Below are positions 44,855 through 55,900 of a stretch of DNA of 64,000 nt, one piece after another. How positions within the stretch are numbered: position 1 is the stretch's first letter; every line of letters starts with the position of its first letter. Position numbers and translations under genes: made by a program. A model generated the notes under the pieces. The model saw only the letters and a program-made list of their open reading frames with translations. It searched no databases and was not told where the DNA came from. Source of the stretch: Diprion similis (lineage: Eukaryota; Arthropoda; Insecta; Hymenoptera; Diprionidae); contig NC_060111.1 in NCBI RefSeq assembly GCF_021155765.1, positions 10,849,981-10,913,980 on the forward strand, in the 5' to 3' direction.

Positions 44855-45138
44855 TGTTACACTTTTTAGTGTAACGAATAAAACGAGGGTAAGAAGCTTA
44901 GTTAGGTGAGCAATTAAAAGGCGCTAAATGAGAAATATGCTTTGAGAAAAATGTATTTGGGATAAAGAACGTGTTATCAGCTCAAAGTCTGAAACAGATC
45001 TGTTTTTACAATAATAGCGGTTGACGCAGCAACCTTATTCATTTGATGACATAAGAAGACTTAGTTTTCTTGCGTCACATGCCGACTACTAGATCATTAG
45101 AAAAGGGGGTAAAACGGGTGATTTTATCCTTTGTAACA
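44855..45138 (-). repeat. 5' LTR of the Gag-only element
   Basis: Identical by eye to 41603-41886, indicating a recent insertion. On the minus strand the next bases, TGGTGTCAGAATCGGG, form the primer-binding site. Flanked by the target duplication ATAT. Confidence 0.92.
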
Positions 45139-47692
45139 ATATCTACTGTCTCGCCTACTATACCGCAAAATCGTAGCTGTCTACAAACCTACGATTATCG
45201 AAGGACTGCATCGTGAGGACAAGCCCGAGAAACAGTGGTGGACCACGCCGGACTGATGGTCTTAAGGATGGGAACCCTGCGTGTAAATCACCATCAGGAA
45301 GGCTCGGTGCAACAGTGCCGTAGGGCCCGCACCGAGTTGCAATACCGGAGAGATAGTCAGCGCGGGGAGTACTAGCACTGCATAAGTTGACGACGCACCA
45401 ATCCCGAATTCTGCAAAGTATCGATACCGCAACAATGTGAGTAGGATCATTCTTCTCGTCGTCGTTCCTAGATCTTCTCGCACACATCGATACCGCAATA
45501 CCGTGAGGGGTAGACCTTCCCCTCTCGCGAGTACCGCAAGCAGTTGACCATAGCCCTCCCACATATCGCTCGACGGATCGATAATTCTCTATATGACAAC
45601 GTGGGAGGAGAAGACACCCAGGAATGGACTATCGCCCATCTACACCTGTTGACCCGTACCACGTGACCCTCTGGCCGAATTATCGATCACCGAACACCGG
45701 AAAAGGATCACGTGACGAAATCTTGCCGAAAATCGACCGAGATCGTCAGGATCGCCGCTCGTCTCTTCACACTCTACGTCCAGCTATCGCTAATTACAGA
45801 CGTGCTTTCGCTACACTCAGTGACACTTTACTATCGCTATTTTCCGCTTACGTATTCTAACGATTCAGTGCTTTCTACTTTCCGCTTTTCGACTACCTGC
45901 TTCTCCGCCTATCTCTGTTCTATCGTCGTAAGTGAGATTTTTCTTCTATCTATTTTGTGAAGCCACGAATTTACTTGCTTTATGTCTTTTTCTCTCTTTT
46001 CTTACCTATTATCGATTTTCTCTCTTTTATCTCGCAGTTTGCTCTGCGTGAGCCACGTGGGCTCGTATCGTATTCTCTTTTTATCTCTTGTCTTATTCTC
46101 TCCCTTATTATCGAATATTGCAAGTAATTTCGCGACTGGTTAGTTTACCATTATTTGTAGTGACTATTATCTATTTCCTTGATTTATCTTGTTTGGATGA
46201 TTTTCCTGATATCGCTGAATAGCAGCGCCTCACTTATGCTTTCGTAGAATATCTCTGAATACCGTATCTTATTTGAATCTCTGATTTATTGTTCTCAGTA
46301 GTGATTGTTAAATCAATTAGCTTATAAAGTCTCTAATTTTGTCTCTTATTTCGTTTCTCGCTATCTAATATCTATTTTCTCTCTGTATCTCTTTTATAAT
46401 TTCTCAAATATCGTTTCTTTGATTTCTTAATATTTTGCTGATTGGAATATTATCGAATATCTTTTGGATTTAATTATTATCGAATATCTTGGAGAAATTG
46501 TATCGTAAGCGTACCGCGTGCGCGATCTTATATCGCTGCGCGGTATAGCCGTTGTTCTCTTTTGACATTGGAGTATTGTGCCGTACCGAATAACACCTTT
46601 TTCACCGCTTTCTTTGCTAATACCGCTGTTACGTAGTTTGTCCGTAGATCTCTAGTTTGTAATATATCGCATTATAATATTTACTCTCTATAATACCTGT
46701 TCTTGACACGTCAAGATATCTATTTCTTGTTTATCGTAATTATAATATTTCGTCGTATCGCATATATCGCAAGCTGGAACCTAAGTATTTCTCTAATTTC
46801 TCTTGTAATTTCTATCGTAATTTCTCTGTAATTTCTATCATACCTGTTTTATATTATTTCGCTATACTTGATTATTTTTGACTTCGCTTCGAGTATCGAA
46901 TTATCTGCCTGACTTGTAATCCTTGCCTTTTCTATTAATTGTTATATCTCTTGTTGTCGATTAATTGTAATATCTCTTGCTTCTCGATTCCTATAATATC
47001 TTTTGCTTTTCGACTAACTATAATATCTCTTGCCTTCTTTTGCCAATTGTATTTTCGTATCTTCTATCTATTATCGTGCCTCATTATTGTTACACATTGC
47101 TGCGATTATTCTGTATTTCTATGTGATCATATTTTTCTCGCCATACTTTGCTATTTGATTTGAATGGTGACAATTAGTTTAAGAACCTTAGATTGTGCAT
47201 TGCATGCTAGCCTATTTCTTATCTGCTTTGTAAACTTGCTGATTGTTATACCGAGTAATAGTATCGCGATCACCCGCTTCATACCGCTAAATTACTTGAA
47301 TGATTGTATCGCTACCGTGCTATCTCTGAATTCGCTTTATCTCTGGCTGTACCTGAATTTCTCTACTTGCCTTTTCAATACAATTGATACTATTACCATT
47401 TTCTTTAATATTGTGTTTTATCGAATTGGATACGACCCATCCCCTCTACGATTATCTTTACCTGCTGAGTGAGCTGTGCAAAACCGTCGTAGAATCTGAT
47501 CTATTTCGTCATATCGTATTCTCTAATTATCGTATCTCTGACGCTACTGCGTCTGACGCCCAACAATTATCTCTTTTTCTAATCATCGTCTTATTCAGTG
47601 ATCAGATCAGTACCTGCGCCGTAGGGTAGCGTGATTATCCCTCCCTCAAGAATTATCTCTATTTTCCTTTTTAAATAATAATTACGTTGCAA

Positions 47693-48660
47693 TGTCTAGA
47701 TTTGATCATTTTTATGTTGATAACTACGTATGCTTATTATAATACATTTGTAATTGTGAATGGGCATATTATTATTAATTGGTTAGGTGTTAGGTGTAAT
47801 CAGTAGCACTAACAAATCGCGTATGTAGCTAAGGTATTCTTTCTAGTACAAAGATGTAAGCGTTTTTAGCTTGTGACGATATAAAGGCAAATCAAACTTC
47901 GGCGCCAAAATTCAACACCAATCACGACAAAACGTGATGAGCCAGAACAGCAAATCAGAGGTCGATAGCGGATCGCCTATCCGGCGGACAGGTGGATCTC
48001 GCTCTCTGCGAGAAGACGCCGAAGCGACAGGTCGCTAAATTTTTGCCTCGCGCGACCAAAGTATAAATTTTTCGTAAAACTCGTGCAATGAGTTTATAAA
48101 TCAAGGTAATTTGCTCATCAAGCGCATCAGCCGCCCATTTCAACATCCACCTTTGAGACTTATCATCGATCCTGGAGCAACAAGACGTCAAGATCGATAG
48201 TTGGTGACGACCAACTATTGATTCTTCCAACATTCTTTACCATCCAACATTTTCGGAGCCATCCACTTCACCAGGACGATCGTAGCTAAGTTAACAAATG
48301 AATGAATCGTAGGTGCCTGTGCCACATTCATTCATTCGTCATTTTACTGTATGCGAACAACTTATAATACTGTCTTTACTTTAAATAGATTACTTGCCGC
48401 AACTTAGAATCTTTCAATGTCGAGTCATTTTTCAACTTAGAGTCATTTGAACGGTAAGTAGTCTCATCTTTATATCTTTGACAATTTAACGTAGGCGTGT
48501 TTTAAGGAGTGTGAATAATTATTTATTTTTGTCTTATTTATTGAAATCTGCCCGCTGCTTTTTCTTGCATATACTTTCTCGGATCAAATTTAAATAAAGG
48601 GGATCCTTTCCAGTGAACATATCTTCGTAATTTCTGCATATTCATTTAATATTCTTACCA
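47693..48660. other. Between repeat B and the USP frame; nothing coding
   Basis: A TATAAAGGC word lies at about 47880, and a hairpin (GAATGAATCGTAGG..CATTCATTC) near 48298-48338. The hairpin could be part of a Helitron 3' end, but no CTRR terminus can be fixed. Confidence 0.35.
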
Positions 48661-48663
48661 TCC

Positions 48664-49699
48664 TTATATCGCATTTTCATTATAATAAATCTCGAAATCA
48701 TTTGTGGCGTGAAAGGTCGCAGCCCGAAAAGTAACGTCACAAGCTCCTCGTGGCCAGATTCGCTTACGAACCGCCGTATCACTAATATTTAACCAATTAT
48801 TGGCTTTGTCTTTTAGCATTGCCGTATAGTGTCCTTGATCGAGATTTTCCCCTTCGTGAAATATAGCGCTACTTATTTTGAATTTGACACCGGCAAGCGA
48901 CACTTTTGTTGTAGGTATCGCGTTTACCTTAAAATTAAGAATTTTCGTTGCATGCCCATCTTGATAAGAAAATACCATTAACTGCACGATAATTATGTAG
49001 TCTATCGTTTTTGTGGCAGTTTTCGCATTCACTGTCAATTCTTGACCATCGTGACAAAGTAGTATTCATTAAATCCTGTAGGTTTTTGGGAAACTTGGCA
49101 CCTGGTGCGTCTGTAACGGGTAGAGCTAATATGTGATTCGACTGTGTGTTGTCCGAGCTAGTGCCACAATTATTGCATCTAGTAGCTGTGATCAACTGAT
49201 GTTCGATTGCTTTACGTACAGTATTAGACTTTTCTAACAGTGCCATTAAAAATTCGGCTACGTCTCGCTGTGTTTCTTCTTGGAAATGTCCGCCCGCCAA
49301 CTCTCGAACTGCGAGTGAATTTAATTTAGTTCTATTTTTGACGTACGAATAGGCTAATTTCTCTAATGCATCGTTGTTATTCAGTTTGATCAGCTCGCAT
49401 AAAATATTTGGACAATGAAACAGGCACTGGAGAGTGGCGTTGGCGTAACAAGAAACACCGTCGACATTTTCGATGCCGAAAACGGTTTGCGAGGAGTCTT
49501 GTAATGCGTCACTATTTTGTCCTATTTGTATTTCTTGTACATACGTTGAAAGCGACCATACAGCGTCTTTGACTAATAATTGCAGTACACGTGTAATATT
49601 GATTTCAGCCAATTCCGGTTTATATAGCTTTCTGAGCCGATTGTACTCTATAAGTGCCGATTTCTGAACCTTCGCTGACCGCGGATTCAAATTTATCAA
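48664..49699 (-). pseudogene. Ubiquitin-specific protease domain following the Helitron helicase
   Basis: A family C19 deubiquitinase-like domain. Cys box VDGVSCYANATLQCL (Cys84 counting from the Met at 49699), then a QRDVAEFLMALLE stretch (as in the QQDA.EF region of USPs), a zinc ribbon (CNNC and CENC), and the His box GHYTAMLKDKANNWLNISD. The first 30 residues (LNPRSAKVQKSALIEYNRLRKLY) are the usual tail of Helitron helicases after the ALSRVK motif. The protease domain therefore reads as the continuation of the helicase, separated only by a short lesion at 49700-49717. One frameshift near 48960-49030 splits it into two frames. USPs cleave ubiquitin from proteins; what a Helitron would use it for is unknown. 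Confidence 0.8.
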
Positions 49700-49714
49700 A
49701 TTTAATCTTTCGAG

Positions 49715-50178
49715 TTATTTGACTCTTGACAAAGCGACGTATGCTTGTCCGGAAGTGAATATAGTCTCGCCAATGTCTACAACAACGCTGTTTAAAGTCA
49801 AGCCTTGACTTTTGTGAATGGTTACTCCGTAACTGAGAGACAGTGGAAATTGATCCCTGAATATATATGCACCGTTCATTATTTCAAACTTCGTCGATGC
49901 TCTTTCGATAGAATATTCTACTCCCGATGCTAAAGCAATTTTTACCGACTTTATTTCGCGCCCGTCGATATCTTGAGATACGGAAATTACGTAACCTATT
50001 GTACCATTATCAAGACCTATCGAGACGTCAATATTTCGTCTTATCATGCCCCAATCTTAATGGTTATAGTTTTTGCCAGTTCAGCTGTGCGAGTGCTATC
50101 CTCGTGTTCTTGGTTTAACAGTTTTGTTATTTTTTTTTCAAATATGGTATACAATCTACGCTATGCATTGCGTTGAGG
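49715..50178 (-). pseudogene. Helitron Pif1 helicase, C-terminal part (inverted)
   Basis: Contains the late Pif1/RecD-like motifs: a RRNIDVSIGLDNGTIGYV segment, then LSLSYGVTIHKSQGLTL, and finally FTSGQAYVALSRVK. Just upstream, IPYLKKK and ELAKTITIKIGA are recognisable in shifted frames (an A-run slip near 50140 and a shift near 50047). It starts at the Polinton TIR (50185), where the plus-strand half at 11784-16064 also stops, so the two are halves of one gene. Its orientation is opposite to the first half. Confidence 0.88.
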
Positions 50179-50184
50179 TGTATT

Positions 50185-50695
50185 AGTAGCAATACAAGGG
50201 GGATTCTGCGTAGAAATACTTACTTTACCGGCAAAGCACCCTCCCCCCGCCCCCGCCCAGCCCGGACGCAAACCCATCAAGGTTATCCCTACTCCGGCGA
50301 GCCGTCAGCGTTCTGCGTTACCATCACTTTGAGTCTTGTCGGTAAGGGGTTACCATCGTTTTGATCCTTGTCGGTAAGAAATCCCCTAGATTGGTGTGCC
50401 GGTCGGTAAGAAATCCCCTAGATTGGCGTGCCGGTCGGTAAGAAATTCTCTAAATTGACGTGCCGGTCGGTAAGAAATCATGCCGGTCGGTAAGAAGTGC
50501 TCTGTCAGTTACCGTAGATCTTACCCTTACCATGCTTATCGAGTGTGATCGAGCGGGATCGAGAATCTGCCTTACCGAGCGCAACCGCGAACCCTCAAAC
50601 GTTCGAGCGCACCCCCGTGAATCCTCCAACGTTCGAACAAGAATCCTCGCACGTGTCGCGTTGATAGCTTCCAGAAAGTTCTAGAAGATTCTCCA
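50185..50695 (+). repeat. Polinton terminal inverted repeat, copy 2
   Basis: Near-identical to 16065-16553. Outer flank TGTATT (50179-50184). The last Polinton gene ends 2 bp inside the TIR boundary. Confidence 0.85.
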
Positions 50696-50697
50696 TT

Positions 50698-50979
50698 CTA
50701 AACCGTTGACGCGTCACACAGCGACACGCATTCGACGGTGAAATTAAGCTTCTCGAGAGGTACATCACCGCCTTCCCAGGATAACCCGTGATAATTCCGT
50801 GACAGCCACAAATTTTCGCTCTTAAATGGAGCGAGTAAAGAATTCCAATCGTACGGCGGTTGGAAGAAAAAAATTGACGGGTTAGTTTCTTCGTTGACTG
50901 ATATAACTGCCAACTCTTTTGGCGTAAAACCAGGGCCTGGTCTGTTGAATCCTTGCACGTCAACTATGAACTCCATCGT
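50698..50979 (-). CDS. Polinton-encoded protein of unknown function
   Basis: The likely start is the internal Met opening MEFIVDVQGFNRP (about 50976); the frame is open to 51087 and overlaps the end of the capsid gene in another frame. Notable text: EFIVDVQGF, then ELAVIS, FFFQPPYDW and RNYHGLSWEGGDVP. The opening hydrophobic-Asp-hydrophobic pattern resembles RNase H-like exonucleases, but no full catalytic set is visible. I recall longer arthropod relatives from memory, so this copy may be truncated at its C-terminus by the TIR. Function not assigned. Confidence 0.5.
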   Translation of the reverse strand, partial: TMEFIVDVQGFNRPGPGFTPKELAVISVNEETNPSIFFFQPPYDWNSLLAPFKSENLWLSRNYHGLSWEGGDVPLEKLNFTVECVSLCDASTV

Positions 50980-51017
50980 GAATAAGACTGAATCGAAAAT
51001 CGCAGCCTTCAAGGTTT

Positions 51018-52235
51018 TTAGACCAATTTTCTCACCCCACCACTCAGCGGATTGTACTCGATTATACGATCGTGTAAAATTAAGCAATAGGCAGATGTAC
51101 CGGCGGGAAAGTTATTTTTAGCCTCAAATTCGATACGAATGTCAACCGGTCCAGATTTCAGAGCCTCGTTTTGTTTCGAACAGTCGATGAATATCAGAGG
51201 TTCGTACTGTAGAAATTCGGTCTTTGTCAACAAAGGTTCGGGTTCCTTGCCGTAGTACGTAGCCTGGAAGTTGGCATACATCTCGTACAGCAGTGCGAAG
51301 CGATTATGACTCATGTCCAGGTTCAGGTTACCGTACGGATAATAATCGGAATTCAAGAAGAGCTTGTCGTCGGTGATGTTACAGTGATCAAGATGGCTGG
51401 CATTTTTGTCGGCTTTGTTTTTTCGATTCGTTTGAAAACCGAGAATAACGAATCGCGGTTTCTCCAAATGAGTGGACGTTTTTACAGTCCACACGTGTTT
51501 CGTGGTTGCCGGTAGCAGAGGATATTCGTACATCTCCCAACTGCGGAAGCTCATGGAGACAGGTGTATCTTTCTCGATGAAATTCAACCGAGCAATTTTT
51601 CGTTGATCCGAAAGCTTCACGTACGGTACTAACCATTCCACTTGATCGATCACGACTCGAAAGTCTTCGTCTTGATTTTGAACAATGGCATTTGAATCGC
51701 TCTTTGATCTTGTGAGAATCAGCTCATGCTTCGAGTTGACGATGATCTTGCGATAGTCTTCGGCAAAGCCCAATATCATGCTCAAGGGAATAACCACATC
51801 GAAGTTACCACCGGCGTTAGTTAATTTTTTCGTTTCTCGAACATCGAGCCATCCAGCGTTTTCCATAAGCCAACTCTGACCAGGGTTGAGCGAGGCGAAA
51901 CCCTTCAGCAGACTGGTTAGACCAACGTTTTTGCATTTGTCAATCTCTACAGCGTTTAGCTCGTACCGTACGTCTTCGAACAGATGGCAGATGGCATTAT
52001 TGACCAGGGTTGTAACCGCTGCTGGACTGCCATCTGATTTGACCAATTTTCCCGAGATATGCAGCGAACTCTTGCTTGGTAATATGCATAAATCCTGATG
52101 CTGAACGGTGATGCGAATCTCGTCGCTGTTGTTAAAAGTTGATGACGCATACGGCTTGTGTGCATGTATTTCTTGGTGAGCGATCGACTCATCGAAGGCG
52201 ACGGGTGTTTGAATGCTCAAGATTTCCTCCTCCAT
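51018..52235 (-). CDS. Polinton major capsid protein (predicted double jelly-roll)
   Basis: About 405 codons from the Met opening MEEEILSIQTPV (52235); an in-frame Met 21 codons upstream overlaps the small neighbour gene. The protein is beta-rich with no low-complexity stretch. Landmarks: DEIRITVQHQDLCILPS, NNAICHLFEDVRYELNAVEI, FVILGFQTNRKNK and a C-terminal GTSAYCLILHDRIIEYN. Together with its position among the minor capsid, protease and packaging ATPase genes, this fits the Polinton/adintovirus major capsid protein. The frame is intact. The fold assignment rests on resemblance and context, not on a structure. Confidence 0.7.
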   Translation of the reverse strand: MEEEILSIQTPVAFDESIAHQEIHAHKPYASSTFNNSDEIRITVQHQDLCILPSKSSLHISGKLVKSDGSPAAVTTLVNNAICHLFEDVRYELNAVEIDKCKNVGLTSLLKGFASLNPGQSWLMENAGWLDVRETKKLTNAGGNFDVVIPLSMILGFAEDYRKIIVNSKHELILTRSKSDSNAIVQNQDEDFRVVIDQVEWLVPYVKLSDQRKIARLNFIEKDTPVSMSFRSWEMYEYPLLPATTKHVWTVKTSTHLEKPRFVILGFQTNRKNKADKNASHLDHCNITDDKLFLNSDYYPYGNLNLDMSHNRFALLYEMYANFQATYYGKEPEPLLTKTEFLQYEPLIFIDCSKQNEALKSGPVDIRIEFEAKNNFPAGTSAYCLILHDRIIEYNPLSGGVRKLV

Positions 52236-52272
52236 GGTACGTAGCAGACAACGAAACAGCAGAACCGCAGTT

Positions 52273-52446
52273 TTATTCGTTGGAAATTCCTCTTCCAAAA
52301 GGTGTCACTTTTAGACCCAGAGCTATCAGGAATTCCACGTTTTGACGTGTTAACGGTTTGGGAATCGATCGATGACTGACTTGATCGGGACATGCCGCCT
52401 TACTAATATAACTCTTGTTGGGTAATCTGTTATATACAATACCCAT
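52273..52446 (-). CDS. Small Polinton protein, 57 codons
   Basis: ATG at 52444-52446 (plus strand reads CAT), stop at 52273-52275. The product opens MGIVYNRLPNKSYISK and contains NVEFLIALGLKV. It lies between the major and minor capsid genes, 3 bp after the minor capsid stop. Compact packing and clean ends support a real gene. Function unknown. Confidence 0.5.
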   Translation of the reverse strand: MGIVYNRLPNKSYISKAACPDQVSHRSIPKPLTRQNVEFLIALGLKVTPFGRGISNE

Positions 52447-52449
52447 ATT

Positions 52450-52617
52450 TTATTGCGATTTGATGTGCTGTCTCACAGTTATAACTTCTCCGCGAAAATT
52501 AACCAAGTCTCCGTCTTGATCTACTAACCGAAGCTGTATGTGATCTATGGTCTTTACGGTGATCGGAAGATAAATGACGTGCGACGGCACTTCCACGATC
52601 TTATATCACGGTGGAAC
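52450..52617 (-). pseudogene. Minor capsid (penton-like) gene, 3' part
   Basis: Continues the gene that starts at 58290. Visible text includes IVEVPSHVIYLPITVKTID and HIQLRLVDQDGDLVNFRG, ending at a TAA at 52450-52452. It is separated from the 5' part by the Mag-type retrotransposon (52618-57766) and one copy of the GGAAC duplication. A TGA codon stands in frame near the junction. Confidence 0.75.
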
Positions 52618-52886
52618 TGTTATGTCCGTTACACTTCATCTTTTATTATATGTCTTTATCTCATAGCGTACATGCCGATCACATAGTTTTATTTAATATA
52701 TACAGTTTACATAGTTTATATTATGTACATACTAGGTACGGGTATTCTGAACGCGGCGTCTTGCCGGGCGCTCGGGAGACAACTGTCTCTCTCTCATCCG
52801 CCGTCCCATGCGTGCCCGAGGCACCTCACACACACTCATACACACCCCCACCCGCCACGCTCTCACACCATATCGGATATACTCCA
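52618..52886 (-). repeat. 3' LTR of the Mag-type retrotransposon
   Basis: 269 bp, TG..CA ends, identical by eye to 57498-57766. On the minus strand the purine tract GAAGAGGGGAGT precedes it. The target duplication GGAAC is at 52613-52617. Confidence 0.93.
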
Positions 52887-52941
52887 ACTCCCCTCTTCTA
52901 GGTTTTGAACTTAGTTGTATATTATATTTTTATTTTTATTT

Positions 52942-55900
52942 TTATAATTTTGCAATTCTTGTAGAGCGTCGCGGCTGCTCGCCTTGTATTTCATACTTGC
53001 GCTTTGAGTATCTGCGCTTCACTGAATCACTTTTTTCTGGTTGGCTTTTGGAATTTTCGTTTAAACACTTATCACTTTTTTCACTAACAATATTTCTCTC
53101 CTCGTCATTTAAGGTAGTATTCTTATCTCTACGGTGAGGTTCATCACAATTTACACCTTCCCCTCTTCTAAGATCATGACCTAAGCTGGTCTGAAAAATC
53201 TGATTTTTATGACGCTTTGTTACAAATCCGTCGTCAAATCGTACATTATAACTGACAGGTGAACGCTGTTCAACTATAACGGCTTTCGAGTTTTTACTTG
53301 TGTCTTTGCGATAATCTTTGGCATAAATTATTTCGTTAACAGAGAATGTGCCTTTTCTATTGCCGTGTTTGAATCGTTTTTGGTCAAATTGATTTTTTTC
53401 TACTGTGCCTACTATGTCGGATCTTAATAAATCGAATCTTGTGCGTATTTCCCTTTTGAACATCAATTCTGATGGTGTTTTATTAGTAGTAGCGTGTGGG
53501 GTGTTACGGTAATCGATTAAAAATCTGTTTATCGCAGAGTCTAGAGGATATCCGTCTTTGATCATTTTGTCAACTTTCGTTTTTACGGTTTTAACGAAGT
53601 TTTCCGCTGCGCCGTTAGTGGCTGGATAGTAGGGCGGAGAAAACGTGTGTTTGATTTTATACATTTTCAAGAACTTTCTGAACTCATCACTTGACAATTG
53701 CGGACCGTTGTCTGACACCAAATGCTTTGGGATACCGTATCTAGAAAAAATTTCGTCTAGTACTTTAATCAGCTTATGTGCGGTTGTGTCTTTTTTCATG
53801 TTTATCACTTCAGTCCATTTTGAATGCGCATCTACTACTATCAAAAACATGCAATTGTGGAAAGGCCCCATGAAATCGATATGTATTCTTGACCACGGGG
53901 TACTCGGCCATTGCCAGGGTGTAAGTGATGTTTTCGTCGGTTCTGGTCTATTCTCTAAGCAGATTTTACAGCTATTTGCTAAATTTTCGATATCTTCATC
54001 TAAGTACGGCCACCAGAAATAATTTCTGGCTAGCTGCTTCATTTTAACTACGCCCATGTGTGACGAATGTAATTCTTTCAAAATGTCTTTTCGCAATGAC
54101 TCTGGTATGACAATTCTATAGCCCCATGTTAAACTGCCATTTTCTATTTCTAATTCGTGGCGTTTTTTAAAGAAATTATTCTCTATGCGAGACAAGTCCG
54201 CTGTTTTTGGCCACTCGTTTCTTACGTAATGAACTATTTTCCTCAGAGTTTTATCGTTAGATGTCGCTGTAGCTACTGTCTTAGAATCAATGATTGAACA
54301 ATTATTTTGAATGTAATTAATGCAGGTATATTCGTTTTCGAAAACATGTGTCTTGTCTTTTATTGGCAGTCTGGATAATGCATCGCAGTTTCCGTTGGAT
54401 TTTGATTTAATTACCTCGATTGTATATTTATAACCTGATAAGAAATATGCCCAACGTTGAAGTCGGCTGTGAATCATAGTTGACATATTCTTATTACCGA
54501 AGATGAACTTCAAGGGTTCGTGATCAGTCTTTAATATAATCTCGTTGCCGTAAATGTACTGATAAAATTTTTTGAAGCCGAATATTATTGCCCCTGCCTC
54601 TTTATCTATTATGGCTCTGTGACGTTCATTTTTTGGGATGATTTTTGACGCAAATGCGATTGGTCTTTCCGAACCGTCGTGGAATCTGTGTGATAGGATG
54701 GCTGATAAGCCGATATCGCTTGCGTCGCATGCAAGTATCAATTGCACATTAGGGTCGTATAATGTTAGTATCTTATCGGATATTATTTGCTCTTTGACCC
54801 AGTCAAAGCCTTTTTGACACTTATCTGTCCATAACCATTTTTTACTTTTAACCAGTTCGTATAATGGCCATATGTAGTCTGCTCTATCTTGCAGGAATCT
54901 CTCATAAAAATTTACTAATCCTAGGAATGCTTCTAATTCTTTAACGTTAGTAGGTGTTGGCGCTTTTTCTATTGCTTCGATTTTTGACGGGCTTGCGTGT
55001 AATCCTTTTTCGCTTATCTTGAAACCTAGTATTTCTATTTCGTTTTTAAAAAAATCACATTTTAGCAAATTAACCCGTAATCCGGCTTTTTCTAACCTCG
55101 AAAAAATTTCTGTAAGTATGTCAATGTGCTCTTGTTCTGTTCGGCCGGTACAATAAATGTTGTCTATGTAAATTTCTGTGTGCGGAACTCCGTTTAGAAT
55201 TTCCTCGAGTATATCTTGGCATTCCGCGGGACTTGACGCTGCACCTTCACCTAGGCGCGTGTATCGGTGTAATCCCTCGTGTGTTATTATTGTTAGTGCA
55301 TCTTTCGACTCATCGTCTAATTCAAATTGCATAAACGCGTGTTTTAAATCAATTTGCGACCATTTGTGACCTACTTGCAGCGTGTTGAAAATCTTTTCTT
55401 TTAAAGGTATAGGGTGCCTCTTGATAATTAACTGAGGATTTACTGTTAATTTGAAGTTACCGCAAATTCGAACTTCTCCGTTTTTTTTAAGCACCGGAAT
55501 AATGGGTGTTGCCCAGGCGCTGCATTTTACCGGCTCTAAGTTGCCTAGTTTGACTAGACGTTTGATTTCGTCGGAAATTTTTGAAGTTAACGCAAATGGC
55601 GCGTGATGCGGTTTCATTTGTACTGGCTTCACCTCCTCTTTAAATACTAAGTGAATTTTTCTACCTTTGTATGTACCTTGAGTGTTCGAAAACAAAATTG
55701 GGAACTTTTCTAGCATTTTTTGCCTGATATCTTCGCTGCAAATGCTCAAAACTTTGTGATTTTGTACTTCTGGAAAGAGTTTGATAGGCCATAAGTCGAA
55801 TGCGGCTAACCATTGTCTGCCCAGCAATATAGGGCCTTTGCCTTTCATAATGTATAAGTCGAGAGTTTTCGTGTTATCTCTCCATGTGACTTTTAATGAA

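Larger units (their letters stand above)
41093..47692. repeat. Long repeat, copy B, with upstream extension, split by a retroelement
   Basis: The part at 45727-47692 matches copy A (3250-5076). To the left, 45139-45726 joins smoothly to 41093-41602 once the inserted retroelement (41603-45138) and one ATAT are removed, so the repeat once extended further left. This copy also has about 130 bp (near 47010-47150) absent from copy A. Mostly non-coding. The outer left limit is uncertain. Confidence 0.5.

Noticed and set aside
45158..45564. 134- and 100-codon minus-strand frames
   Set aside because: Overlapping frames in the upstream part of repeat B, without motifs or a second copy.
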